Shown: in pieces, positions 24,732 through 33,369 of the stretch
Layout: each line of letters opens with the position of its first letter
How positions within the stretch are numbered: the stretch's first letter is position 1
DNA from: Chitinophagaceae bacterium UBA4407
Lineage (GTDB): Bacteria; Bacteroidota; Bacteroidia; Chitinophagales; Chitinophagaceae
Length of the DNA: 64,000 nucleotides
NCBI GenBank assembly: GCA_002390845.1
Contig: DGQT01000050.1
Location: forward strand, 1-64,000
Reading direction: 5' to 3'
The notes under the pieces: model-generated
Databases searched by the model: none
What the model was told of the DNA's origin: nothing
The model's input: the letters and a program-made list of their open reading frames with translations, nothing else
Program-made: the position numbers and the translations under genes

Positions 24732-25829
24732 CTATTTTTTATTATTTTCTTTCAGCTTATTTAATTCTTCCTGCATTTTCTTCAATATTGTTTGTTGCTC
24801 CAGTAATAGAACATTCTGCTGGTTAATAAGCGCCTGCTGTGTTTCCTGTTTTTTGTTTTGATCTATTAAGTAAAGTGTCAGTTCTTCAACTTTTTTTAGT
24901 AATAAGGTTTGATTTTGCCCAAGATCAATCCCATTTTTATTTATTTCATCAGCAGTTGGCATATCAGGCAGATGTTTATTAACCTTAGTAAATGCTTCAA
25001 GTGAATGTAGGGAAGGGAGTTTGTACTTTGGTTCAAAAACATAATCGGGCCAGTTAGCATTTGGTTTTACAACAGCTTTTGTAAAAATGGCAGAGCCGTT
25101 TACTGCTAGCTTATAGCCCTGGGTATTTGATGTATTAATTCCTAGTTCGCCATTATCGTTCAAAAGTAATTTTGTGGTTGGCGTACTTCCGATTGAAAAG
25201 ACAAACCCACTGCCAGTTAAATAATAAAATCTTGACAGTTCTGTTCCGCTCGAATTTGTAAACACAAAATCGCCCGGATCATTTGGAGAACCAGTAGGTG
25301 CCTGCAGATAAACGTTTGCTCCATTTAAAATCCTTGCTGAACCGGCTACTGTTAATTTATCTGATGGATTTGTTGTGCCAATTCCAACATTGCCATTTGA
25401 CTTTATTCTCATTTTTTCAGACAAATCACTTACTAACATACCAGTAGATGTACTAAATGCTAAATCCATAGATTGAACTAGGGCCGAATTATCCACGTAA
25501 CTATTAATTCGCTCGGCACGAATCCTAACTCCGATTTGATCTGGATAAACATCTCTGTATCCGTAAAAATCAATGTCATAAGCACCCGTAGAAGCGCCAT
25601 AAGGGACAGCAATAGTACCTTGTTGATTTGGCATTCCAATCTTAAATGAAGCACCGCCGGATAGCCTGCCTGCATTATGCAAGTTTGCTGAGGGGGTTAA
25701 TGTACCAATACCTACATTTCCCGTTCTCGTAATATCTCCTGTCGTAGTTGAAGACCCGGACCATTGCTGGGCATTCAGGTATAAAGCATTTGTCAATAAT
25801 ATTCCAAGGGCTAATATTTGTTTTTTCAT
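24732..25829 (-). CDS. Fibre-like exported protein with C-terminal coiled coil
   Basis: Protein of 365 residues with signal peptide MKKQILALGILLTNALYLNAQ. The body has phage-tail-fibre-like repeats (GNVGIGTLTPSANLHNAG, GNVGIGTTNPSDKLTVAGS, LGINTSNTQGYKLAVNGSA), common in Bacteroidota surface proteins. Near residue 265 comes the conserved FEPKYKLPSLHSLEAF and HLPDMPTADEI segment found before the C-terminal coiled coil (about 300-365, Gln- and Leu-rich: LINQQNVLLLEQQTILKKM). Such proteins probably form trimeric surface fibres. It is the most upstream leftward gene of the RHS region, 239 bp before the coiled-coil barrel protein. Confidence 0.7.
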   Translation of the reverse strand: MKKQILALGILLTNALYLNAQQWSGSSTTTGDITRTGNVGIGTLTPSANLHNAGRLSGGASFKIGMPNQQGTIAVPYGASTGAYDIDFYGYRDVYPDQIGVRIRAERINSYVDNSALVQSMDLAFSTSTGMLVSDLSEKMRIKSNGNVGIGTTNPSDKLTVAGSARILNGANVYLQAPTGSPNDPGDFVFTNSSGTELSRFYYLTGSGFVFSIGSTPTTKLLLNDNGELGINTSNTQGYKLAVNGSAIFTKAVVKPNANWPDYVFEPKYKLPSLHSLEAFTKVNKHLPDMPTADEINKNGIDLGQNQTLLLKKVEELTLYLIDQNKKQETQQALINQQNVLLLEQQTILKKMQEELNKLKENNKK

Positions 25830-26347
25830 AAAACTGTATTTTGTTATTGGTATAAAAAATTAAGGCTATTTGTATTTTTTTTAATACGTATACTTCGACT
25901 AGTAAAAATCAAACGTTTATTGAACTTTAATTCAATATTTTTTTGAATGTTTTATGGATTGTAATAATTCTTTATTGGATATTACATTGCGTATATCCAT
26001 AACTATCTTACACCTCATCGGCACATTTTTATTGAAACTAAAACAAGTTGGTAGGATACGAACTTCTCTCTTAGAGGGGATATGCTGCATGTGAAAGTAG
26101 TGATATGTTTTGAATTAACAAATATTTTTGAATTATTTTTTTTTCATAAGCATGTTCATTTATTAAATCTGGTCGCGGCACCTATTGTAATAAAAAAACA
26201 TAAGCTTATGCAATAGCCCAAAAGCCCACCTCACTCTAGTAAGGGAAGAAAATAATCCTCGGAATGATATTCGGGGTATCAAAAAATAATAGTTTGCTAA
26301 AGAGCTTCTACAGAATAATGACTCCGATACCATAAACCCGCCCAAAC

Positions 26348-26486
26348 CCTTTTTAAAAAATTATGTTTCCTGCACTTCAAGTGTACAATAAAGATCAAAT
26401 GCTCAATTCACTGTAGTGCAAAAGCCCATTAAAGAACAAAGAAAGAAATGTGCCGTATATCATTTCTTTCTTGAATTTTTGGTTCT
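26348..26486. repeat. Direct repeat, copy 1, with internal hairpin
   Basis: About 139 bp beginning CCTTTTTAAAAAATTATG and ending TTGAATTTTTGGTTC. It contains GAAAGAAATG and CATTTCTTTC as a hairpin with a 10-nt loop. Copy 2 follows at 26571-26710. Confidence 0.75.
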
Positions 26487-26570
26487 TTTTTTCAAGAAAA
26501 AAGAACACAACAACCCTTTAGCCAAACGAACTTCTAAACAATAAAAAAGGGGCCCTCATTGCCCCAAAAG

Positions 26571-26710
26571 CCTTTTTAAAAAAATCATTTTCCCTGCAAT
26601 TCAAGGGCACGGTAACCATCAAAAAACTCAATTAACAGTATTACAAAAGCCCATAAATGAACAAAGAAAGAAGAGTGCTACACATCTTTTCTTTCTTGAA
26701 TTTTTGGTTC
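26571..26710. repeat. Direct repeat, copy 2, with internal hairpin
   Basis: Same order of segments as copy 1 with about a quarter of positions changed. The hairpin arms are AAGAAAGAA and TTCTTTCTT; the stem is kept although the flanking bases and loop differ between copies, which hints that the hairpin itself was conserved. Confidence 0.7.
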
Positions 26711-26716
26711 ACCGTT

Positions 26717-26746
26717 GTTCAAGATGTTGCACAAGGCATCTTGAAC
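26717..26746. repeat. Hairpin at the 3' side of the RAYT pseudogene
   Basis: Perfect 10-bp inverted repeat GTTCAAGATG / CATCTTGAAC with a 10-nt loop, about 50 bp past the transposase stop. A smaller CCCTTT / AAAGGG repeat follows. REP-like hairpins next to the gene are typical for RAYT transposases. Confidence 0.65.
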
Positions 26747-26796
26747 TTTAGATAAATGCCCTTTTGCAAAGGGTTTCAAAAACGAGATTAAAATTA

Positions 26797-27342
26797 TTAA
26801 CCATAATAAAAAGATAATGTAAGCGCGGTTTGTTTTTTATAATAATATCCGGCACTGCTCCATTCATAATTTTCTTCATTTCTTACCCATCCTGCCCGTA
26901 CAGGGTTTTGGTGGATGTGCTGCATTTTCTGCTTATGAAACGCTTCTGTTCTTATTTCTACAGAATGATTGCCGGGTTGCCATAACTGTTTTATTTCTTT
27001 ATACGTTTCCTCTTTGCTTTTTAATAACCAAACCAGCCATCTTTTTCGGTTTTCCTGTTTATTATTATCAATTGCGTCAATAATTTTTGAAGAAGTAAAT
27101 TTTTAAAAATCACGCAATATGCCGGATAAATCATTTTTCGATGAAGAGGCAATAATATGTAAATGATTACTCATTAAACCCTACACATATACTTCAAAGC
27201 CTTTATTATTTATACAGTGCAACAAACTGTTTGTAATTATTTTCCTGTACTCATTTCTTGTAAAAATGTCAATCCAGTCTTTTACAGTAAGGGTAAAAAA
27301 ATATAAACCCTGTTGATTGGTTATTTTGTGATCTTAACCCAT
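26797..27342 (-). pseudogene. RAYT / REP-associated tyrosine transposase (Y1 family), three nonsense codons
   Basis: The leftward frame from ATG 27342 to TAA 26797 is 182 codons, the normal length, with no frameshift. It reads as a Y1/IS200-like HUH transposase of the REP-associated group: ITNQQGLYFFTLTVKDWIDIF near the N-terminus, the HUH motif MSNHLHIIASS, the LRDF-KFTSSKIIDAI segment and the C-terminal MQHIHQNPVRAGWV plus EWSSAGYY motif. In-frame stops interrupt it at codon 3 (TAA, 27334-27336), codon 54 (TAG, 27181-27183, where relatives have Trp) and codon 80 (TAA, 27103-27105, where Lys is expected). Each is one base from the expected codon. It is therefore inactive but recent. Direct repeats and a hairpin lie at its 3' side. 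Confidence 0.85.
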
Positions 27343-27558
27343 AAAGAGGAGAGTTAATAAAAAATAGAATCTGGTTACATTTAAATATTATTATTACATG
27401 TAGCTCAATTTGCAAAAAGGTTTTTATCTTAAATTTCTTTTCGTTCTGCAGGAGATTGGTAAGCCACAGGTAATTAATTTTTTACATATCAATATCACAT
27501 CTAAAAATTATTTATTATTTTTTGGTTTCGATATTTTTTTAACCCTAAATACTGCAAC

Positions 27559-27768
27559 ATGAACGACATACCTCTTTCTCCCTTAAACGAATGGGTAGAC
27601 AAACAAATCCTCCTCCAAAAGTTGAAAATGAGCAACCGAACATAGCAAACCATGCGTACAAAACAAATCATACCTCATTCATACCGTGGAGGTAAAATCT
27701 ATTATCACGTTCCTTCAATAATAAAAATATTGGAGAACAATATACCCGGCAATAAGCAAGGCAAATAG
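27559..27768 (+). pseudogene. HTH (helix-turn-helix, excisionase-like) protein with in-frame stop
   Basis: Seventy codons from ATG 27559 to TAG 27768, split by a TAG at 27643-27645 (codon 29). The two halves in one frame, starting LSPLNEWVDKQILLQKLKMSN and ending GGKIYYHVPSIIKILENN, match the small HTH_17-type DNA-binding proteins of Bacteroidota. In those relatives the split site usually encodes a Leu-containing LQT turn. Such genes accompany mobile elements. One nonsense change, no frameshift; a restart after the stop (ATG at 27652) would lack the first helix. Confidence 0.75.
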
Positions 27769-27826
27769 CAATCTCCATTGACACAAAAAGCCGATCTGTC
27801 AGCATTAACGCAGCAGGGAAAAGCTT

Positions 27827-27861
27827 GCTATCAGGTAGCTATCAGATAGCTACCTGATAGC
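27827..27861. repeat. Perfect 35-bp palindrome
   Basis: GCTATCAGGTAGCTATC, one central A, then its exact reverse complement. The arms themselves contain GATAGCTA-type sub-repeats, so several alternative hairpins exist. It is not followed by a T run and lies between the HTH pseudogene and the DUF6266 gene. Confidence 0.9.
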
Positions 27862-28174
27862 TGTTTGAATGCTGTTTCAAAAAAGCAGTTTCTGCATTAC
27901 TTTCTGCCATTTTTACAGTAAAGTCTTTCAGCTTTATTGTGGTATCTCTATGCTTAATCAGTTCCCCCTTTTCCATACATCTTCGGCGCTTCCGGCAGGG
28001 TTCTGTAAAGCAAAACATCGCAATAAAACGAAAAAGAAGGAAACGCTTTCTGCCATTGATTTGCAGGGCCTTTTATCTCCATAAATTTGATTTCACAGCT
28101 ATAGCAAACAATACTAGTCGTTGTTTTAAAAGCTGTCAAAATAATCGTTTTTAATCACACAAAAAATTAAAACT

Positions 28175-28813
28175 ATGGGTATCATTAAAAAAGGTATTCT
28201 AGGCGGCTTCAGCGGTGCTGTAGGTCCTATAGTAGGCAGTAGTTGGAAAGGTATCAGTTACATGAAATCCCTGCCCGCTAAAAAATTAAATACTTCTTCT
28301 GTGGCACAGATAGAACAACAGTTAAAGTTTTCACTCATTATCCATTTCTTGCAAACATTTACCGCTTTACTGGAGCTTACTTTTAAAAGTTATGCAAACG
28401 AAATGACGGCGTTTAACAGTGTCTTTTCTTATAACATAAAAAATGCGGTTACAGGCATATCCCCCGATTTTGTAGTTGATTATCCAAATGCATTGGTAAG
28501 CCGGGGCAACCTGCCCAATGCAATCGGCCCAACAGCTACAGCAGGCTTAGGTGGAACTATTGTTTGTGCATGGGCAGATAATTCTGGCACTGGCAATGCA
28601 CTGCCTACCGATAATGCGGTTCTGGCTATTTATTGCGAAAGCATGTCCAACAGTATATATACCACAGGCAATACAACCCGCAGTGAACTTACCGAAACAT
28701 TGGATGTTGCAGCTTTCAGTTGTAAAGTGGTACAAACATGGATTGCCTTTATTTCAGAAAACGGTTTAGAGGCTTCCAATAGCTTTTATACTGGTCAGCT
28801 TACGGTTAGTTAA
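28175..28813 (+). CDS. DUF6266 family protein
   Basis: Protein of 212 residues without signal peptide. The N-terminus GIIKKGILGGFSGAVGPIVG, followed by SSWKGISYMKSLP, matches the opening of DUF6266, a family of unknown function frequent in Bacteroidota, often in several copies per genome. The middle has a helical stretch (LIIHFLQTFTALLELTF) and the second half is beta-rich and ends FYTGQLTVS. It stands alone beside the decayed mobile region and has its own strong terminator. A phage- or element-derived origin has been suspected for such proteins; nothing in the sequence decides it. Confidence 0.8.
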   Translation: MGIIKKGILGGFSGAVGPIVGSSWKGISYMKSLPAKKLNTSSVAQIEQQLKFSLIIHFLQTFTALLELTFKSYANEMTAFNSVFSYNIKNAVTGISPDFVVDYPNALVSRGNLPNAIGPTATAGLGGTIVCAWADNSGTGNALPTDNAVLAIYCESMSNSIYTTGNTTRSELTETLDVAAFSCKVVQTWIAFISENGLEASNSFYTGQLTVS

Positions 28814-28831
28814 GTATAAAATTAAATAAAC

Positions 28832-28861
28832 AAAAAAGGCCAGCTTAGGTTGGCCTTTTTT
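28832..28861 (+). terminator. Terminator after the DUF6266 gene
   Basis: AAAAAAGGCCA / TGGCCTTTTTT, a perfect stem of 10 bp or more with loop GCTTAGGT, 19 bp past the stop. The A tract before it would allow use from the other strand too. Confidence 0.95.
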
Positions 28862-29031
28862 GTTTTGATATATAGTAAAAGCAGAATAAAATTGTGCAAT
28901 AGCCCGAAAGCCTGATCCTTACTTTAATCAGGCGCTTAAATTTGGGGCATAATAATATCATCTCAACACTAATGGGGTTATACTTTGCGCCGCATAAAAA
29001 TGTGCAATTTTTTTTTGACCAGGTAGTGAGT

Positions 29032-29115
29032 GGAGCCGGGCTACATTGCTACTATGGAGCTTTTGTTGTGTCACTCACTTGTTCTTTCAGATTATATGTT
29101 GGACTTTAAACAGCC
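29032..29115. repeat. Palindromic element, single B arm (plus), well-kept outer part
   Basis: GAGCCGGGCTACATTGCTAC, TATGGAGCTTTT, then the B arm at 29064-29083 and TTCTTTCAGATTAT. An inverted copy with the matching ACTTTCGG side lies across the SulP gene at 30917-30958. 28862-29031 shows nothing else. Confidence 0.85.
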
Positions 29116-29231
29116 GGAAGCATATTTTATTTCAAGGCCTTTCAGATTGGCTATTTTAGATTATGCAAAACTTTTGAAGGCACCCTCACAACTTTGAAAA
29201 TATTATCTTGCGTACAATGATTAAAAGATAG

Positions 29232-30782
29232 ATGAAAAGAACTATTAAATATTACAGAATTATATGGCTTAGATACGACTTGCCTGCAGGACTTGCTGTA
29301 TTCCTTGTTGCACTTCCTCTTTGTTTAGGAATTGCGTTGGCTTCAGGCGCACCGCTGTATGCAGGACTTTTATCGGGCATTATTGGCGGGGTTGTAGTGG
29401 CCTGGGTTAGTGGTTCGCAACTTGCAGTTTCCGGACCCGCTGCGGGATTAACTACTTTGGTTGCTGCTTCCATTGTTTCACTGGGAGACTACAAAGTTTT
29501 CTTACTTGCGGTTATTATTGCAGGCTTTTTTCAACTTTTGCTCGGCCTTCTTAAGCTTGGGTCTGTTGCAAATTATTTTCCTTCTTCTGTTATTAAAGGA
29601 ATGTTAGCAGCAATAGGAATCATCCTTATATCAAAACAAATTCCTTTAGCACTGGGTTATAACCAGCCAGATTTTTGGACGAGTGGTTTTCTTAAACTAT
29701 TCTCTTTCACCAATTTTACCGGAAGCATTGAAAATTTCAATCAGCACATTACAAGCGGGGCAATTTTTATCACAGTCATTTCTTTACTTATTCTTTTTAT
29801 TTTTCAGCTCCCGGTTTTAAAAAAGATTAAAATAATTCCTGCACCTCTTTTAGTTGTTGTAACAGGGATCATTGCCAATACCATTTTCACAAATGCAGCT
29901 CCAGGATTTTCGCTTAGGCAAACCCAACTGGTAAATATTCCTTTAAATATTTTTTCGAACATTACTTTTCCTGATTTTACAAAACTTTTTTCTAATGCAG
30001 AAATTTGGAAAGACGGAGCAATAATCGGGCTTCTTGCAACTTTGGAAACGCTGCTTTGCATTGAGGCAGTTGATAAGCTAGACAAGCATAATCGTATTAC
30101 GCCGGTTAACCGTGAACTTATTGCACAAGGCATTGGTAATATTACCTGCGGCCTTTTAGGAGCAATACCAATGACAGCAGTGGTAGTAAGGGGTGCAGCA
30201 AATGTTGATGCAGGGGCAAGAACCAAACTTTCTGCTTTCACACACGGGCTTTTTCTTTTGCTTGCTGTGTTGCTTGTGCCGTTTTTATTAAATAAAATTC
30301 CTTATGCTTCGCTTGCAGCAATTTTGCTTGTAACAGGTTATAATTTAACTAAACCAAAGTTGTTTAGAAATATGTGGAGTTTAGGGTTAAAACAATTTTT
30401 ACCATTCATCATTACTATTATTGTAATTCTCTTTACAGACTTACTTGCAGGTGTGTGTATCGGACTTTTGATTTCTATTTACTTTATTGTACAAAATAAT
30501 TTTAAAGCTGAATACCGAATTACCAGAACAGTGCATAATGGAATAGAGACTGAATACATAAAACTGAACAGTAATGTTACATTCTTAAACAAAGTTAAAT
30601 TGCGCAAGGCGTTAGATGATGTTCAGGAATACAGTGTGCTGATAATAGACGGCAGCGAATGTAATTTTATTGATTATGACATTTTAGAAATAATAAGCGA
30701 ATATGAAAATAAAGCTTATGACAGGCATATAGAACTGCATTTAAAAGGAATTGAAAAAGTAAGTATAACAGCTGTGCATTGA
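29232..30782 (+). CDS. SulP family anion transporter with short STAS domain
   Basis: Inner-membrane permease of 516 residues from the SLC26/SulP family, moving sulfate, bicarbonate or another anion. The N-terminal DLPAGLAVFLVALPLCLGIA and SGPAAGLTTLVAA segments are the family signature (first transmembrane helices and the NAVTGP-like substrate site). About ten to twelve hydrophobic helices follow to about residue 420. A C-terminal STAS domain (VLIIDGSECNFIDYD) regulates activity in relatives; here it is compact. The start ATG at 29232 follows a TATCTTGCG box at 29204-29212, a possible -7 element. It is alone on its strand and lies between two inverted palindromic elements. Substrate cannot be told from sequence; relatives next to carbonic anhydrase carry bicarbonate, but no such gene is here. 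Confidence 0.9.
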   Translation: MKRTIKYYRIIWLRYDLPAGLAVFLVALPLCLGIALASGAPLYAGLLSGIIGGVVVAWVSGSQLAVSGPAAGLTTLVAASIVSLGDYKVFLLAVIIAGFFQLLLGLLKLGSVANYFPSSVIKGMLAAIGIILISKQIPLALGYNQPDFWTSGFLKLFSFTNFTGSIENFNQHITSGAIFITVISLLILFIFQLPVLKKIKIIPAPLLVVVTGIIANTIFTNAAPGFSLRQTQLVNIPLNIFSNITFPDFTKLFSNAEIWKDGAIIGLLATLETLLCIEAVDKLDKHNRITPVNRELIAQGIGNITCGLLGAIPMTAVVVRGAANVDAGARTKLSAFTHGLFLLLAVLLVPFLLNKIPYASLAAILLVTGYNLTKPKLFRNMWSLGLKQFLPFIITIIVILFTDLLAGVCIGLLISIYFIVQNNFKAEYRITRTVHNGIETEYIKLNSNVTFLNKVKLRKALDDVQEYSVLIIDGSECNFIDYDILEIISEYENKAYDRHIELHLKGIEKVSITAVH

Positions 30783-30916
30783 CAGGTAAAAATGCAACCG
30801 ATTGTAAAGGAATTGACAAAGCGCGGCTGAAAATTGAAGTAGGCAAAAGTAAATATTTGGCTAGCTTAGTTCCAGGTTTCGCAAAAATCTACGCTGAGTT
30901 AAAAGATCAACAGAAT

Positions 30917-30958
30917 TCCGAAAGTACAAGTGAGTGACACAACCGACGATGACCAATG
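30917..30958. repeat. Palindromic element, single B arm (minus)
   Basis: CCGAAAGTACAAGTGAGTGA then CACAACCGACGATGACCAATG: the reverse complement of the B arm with the same AAAG side as the copy at 29032-29115. The two form an inverted pair around the SulP gene. Confidence 0.85.
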
Positions 30959-30995
30959 ATACAAAAGTTTGTCTCCAAAAAAATTAAACATTCCA

Positions 30996-31667
30996 ATGAA
31001 TATAAACAAATATATAGACCATACGATTCTTAAGCCCACCACACTAATCGCCGATATTGAAAAGCTTTGTAATGAAGCAGTGCAATACAACTTTGCAGCA
31101 GTTTGCGTGCCACCCACATTGATAAAAAAAGCAAAACAACTGCTCGAAGGCAGCAATGTTAAAACTGCTACAGTCATTGGTTTTCCGTTTGGCTATTCGG
31201 CCATTGAAGCAAAGATTGCCGAAGTAGTGCTTGCCATGATCGACGGTGCAGATGAACTGGATGTTGTGATCAATTTAATAGCTTTAAAGAATAATGATTG
31301 GGTGTATTTGGCCAATGAACTGAACCATATAATGCCGGTGATCAAACAGAAAAATAAGGTGATCAAAATCATTATTGAGTCAGGTGTTTTAACTGATGAC
31401 GAGATAATCAAATGCTGCGGATTATATGGAGCAGCAGGTATAGATTATTTAAAAACTTCCACTGGCTATGGAGAAAAAGGTGCAACAGTTGAAGCGGTTG
31501 AGTTAATGTGGCTGCATCTTCCCCAGGCTGTTCAGATAAAAGCTTCCGGTGGCATACGCACTTACGAATTTGCAAAGCAATTGGTTGAAGCAGGAGCAAC
31601 ACGTTTGGGTTGTAGCGCCGGTGTTGCTATTGTACAACAGCAGGATGCAGGCACAGGGAGTTACTGA
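30996..31667 (+). CDS. deoC: Deoxyribose-phosphate aldolase
   Basis: Class I aldolase that splits 2-deoxyribose 5-phosphate into glyceraldehyde 3-phosphate and acetaldehyde in nucleoside salvage. The ATG at 30996 gives 223 residues starting MNINKYIDHTILKP, the family start; an upstream start at 30969 would add 9 residues. Active-site elements are present: Asp89 in ELDVVIN, the Schiff-base Lys153 in YLKTSTGYG and Lys182 in IKASGGIR. It opens a rightward group with the SPOR protein, the amidohydrolase and the histidine kinase, with gaps of 45, 13 and 18 bp, which suggests cotranscription though the products are not functionally related. Confidence 0.95.
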   Translation: MNINKYIDHTILKPTTLIADIEKLCNEAVQYNFAAVCVPPTLIKKAKQLLEGSNVKTATVIGFPFGYSAIEAKIAEVVLAMIDGADELDVVINLIALKNNDWVYLANELNHIMPVIKQKNKVIKIIIESGVLTDDEIIKCCGLYGAAGIDYLKTSTGYGEKGATVEAVELMWLHLPQAVQIKASGGIRTYEFAKQLVEAGATRLGCSAGVAIVQQQDAGTGSY

Positions 31668-31712
31668 TTTTGGCATCATTTTCTGTAATGATTATCTTGC
31701 AAAAAATACTTT

Positions 31713-32150
31713 ATGAAAACAATAGTATTGATTCTTATAAATTTTCTTTTGATTTCTGTATCTGCTTATGCATTAAAAGATACTATTATTGTTCATAAAG
31801 ATTCACGGCTTGATATTTTTACGGCCAAAGAAGCTGCTGTAAATAAACTTACTTCACAGATGACCAGTAACGGTAAGTACCGGGGGTATCGGTTGCAGGT
31901 ATTGAATACCCGCAACAGGGAAAGCGCATTTAATGCAAAGTCTGATCTTTTAAAACTGTTTCCTTTACATAAAACTTATGTTTTGTTTCAATCACCCTAC
32001 TTTAAAGTGCGCATTGGAAATTTTTTAAAAAAACCTGATGCGGTATCTTTTCAAAAACAGCTTTCAAGAACTTATGGACAGAATGCTTACATTGTGGAGG
32101 ACGTAATTGAGTATACCCCAAACGATGATGAATACCCTGCATTAAATTAA
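31713..32150 (+). CDS. Exported SPOR-domain protein
   Basis: Protein of 145 residues with an N-terminal signal peptide (MKTIVLILINFLLISVSAYA). The rest matches a SPOR domain, which binds denuded peptidoglycan: YRGYRLQVLNTRNRESAFNA, YVLFQSPYFKVRIGNF and the last helix/strand AYIVEDVIEY. It would act in the periplasm. It lies between deoC and an M20 amidohydrolase in a close-packed rightward group; a TATCTTGC sequence at 31693-31700 may be its own -7 box. Confidence 0.8.
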   Translation: MKTIVLILINFLLISVSAYALKDTIIVHKDSRLDIFTAKEAAVNKLTSQMTSNGKYRGYRLQVLNTRNRESAFNAKSDLLKLFPLHKTYVLFQSPYFKVRIGNFLKKPDAVSFQKQLSRTYGQNAYIVEDVIEYTPNDDEYPALN

Positions 32151-32163
32151 GAAAGTGTTTATT

Positions 32164-33351
32164 ATGTTGAAAGAAAAGATAAAAATCCTTGCCCATGACT
32201 ATTGCGCCATCTTTGTTGAAATACGGCATTACCTGCATGCACACCCCGAGCTTAGCTATAAAGAATTTAAAACCTCTGAATTTATACAAGATAAGCTGAC
32301 AGAATTTGGTATTCCATTTACGGTTATGGCCACAACCGGTGTTACTGGCTTAATAAGGGGTAAAAATCCCGATAGCCGTATTGTTGCACTTCGTGCCGAT
32401 ATGGATGCACTGCCAATTACAGAAGAAAATGATATAACATATAAATCCGTGAATGAAGGCATTATGCATGCCTGTGGCCACGATGTACACACAACCTGCT
32501 TATTGGGAGCCGCAAAGATTCTTAACGAATTAAAAGATGAATGGGAGGGTTCCATAAAACTGATTTTTCAACCTGGCGAAGAACGGAACCCAGGCGGCGC
32601 CAGTATTATGATAAAAGATGGGGTTCTTGAAAATCCGGTGCCGCAATGTATTGCTGCATTGCATGTACACCCGGGTTTAAATACGGGAAAACTTAGCTTT
32701 CGAAGTGGGCGGGTAATGGCCAGTGCAGATGAAATTTTTATTACAATAAAAAGCAAAGGTGGCCATGCAGCAGCACCACACCTTACCGCTGATACCATAC
32801 TCATAGCATCGCATATCATTGTAAGCTTACAACAGATCATCAGCAGAAATAATAACCCAACCACACCTTCCGTTTTATCAATTTGTTCTTTTCATGGCGG
32901 CAATACAACCAACGTAATTCCCGGTGAAGTTAAATTAATGGGTACTTTCAGGGCTATGGATGAAACCTGGCGTTATAAAGCGCATGAGTTAATAAAAAGG
33001 CAGACCATAGGTATGGCAGCAGCAATGGGTGCGGAAGCGGAAATTCTTATTGATATTGGCTATCCCGCTGTAGATAATGATGAGAAATTAAATGTAGATG
33101 CTTCGAAGCTGGCGGGTATATACGTGGGTGATGTAAATGTTTCTGAAACAGAAATAAGAATGGGGGCTGAAGATTTTGGCTATTACACGCAAAAAATACC
33201 TGGTTGTTTTTTCAGGTTAGGCGTACGAAACGAAGCCGGGGGCATTATTCATAATGTTCACACTTCAAGATTTAATATTGATGAAACTGCTATTGAAACA
33301 GGTATGGGCATTATGGCCTGGCTGGGGATTATGATGAGTCCCTCTTCCTGA
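32164..33351 (+). CDS. M20 family amidohydrolase (hippurate/N-acyl amino acid hydrolase type)
   Basis: Metal-dependent hydrolase of N-acyl amino acids or similar amides. The ATG at 32164 is preferred; a GTG nine bases earlier is possible but adds only three residues. The 395-residue protein has YLHAHPELS at the start of the fold, LRADMDALP (73-84), the metal ligands in MHACGHDVHT (101-110), the catalytic PGEERNPGGA and a dimerisation domain inserted in the second third (KGGHAAAPH). The C-terminal ligand region is MGAEDFGYYTQKIPG and HNVHTSRFNIDE. Length and motifs fit amidohydrolases of the HipO/AmhX group. It follows the SPOR gene by 13 bp. Confidence 0.9.
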   Translation: MLKEKIKILAHDYCAIFVEIRHYLHAHPELSYKEFKTSEFIQDKLTEFGIPFTVMATTGVTGLIRGKNPDSRIVALRADMDALPITEENDITYKSVNEGIMHACGHDVHTTCLLGAAKILNELKDEWEGSIKLIFQPGEERNPGGASIMIKDGVLENPVPQCIAALHVHPGLNTGKLSFRSGRVMASADEIFITIKSKGGHAAAPHLTADTILIASHIIVSLQQIISRNNNPTTPSVLSICSFHGGNTTNVIPGEVKLMGTFRAMDETWRYKAHELIKRQTIGMAAAMGAEAEILIDIGYPAVDNDEKLNVDASKLAGIYVGDVNVSETEIRMGAEDFGYYTQKIPGCFFRLGVRNEAGGIIHNVHTSRFNIDETAIETGMGIMAWLGIMMSPSS

Positions 33352-33369
33352 ACTTACAATCCAATAAAA

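Larger units (their letters stand above)
25830..28174. other. 2.3-kb region without intact genes (decayed mobile DNA)
   Basis: No intact gene-length frame with credible content. It contains direct repeats, hairpins, a RAYT-type transposase pseudogene, a broken HTH gene and a perfect 35-bp palindrome, each listed separately. 25830-26340 and 27862-28160 show nothing recognisable beyond low G+C. Short frames here have biased, improbable composition and were not called. Confidence 0.7.

Noticed and set aside
26797..27768. Stop-codon reassignment or readthrough as the reason for in-frame TAG and TAA
   Set aside because: All confident genes in the window end at TAA, TAG or TGA normally; only these two relics in a decayed region carry internal stops.
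27869..28154. Overlapping 60-71 residue frames on both strands before the DUF6266 gene
   Set aside because: No recognisable domain, mutually overlapping, and located in decayed mobile DNA.
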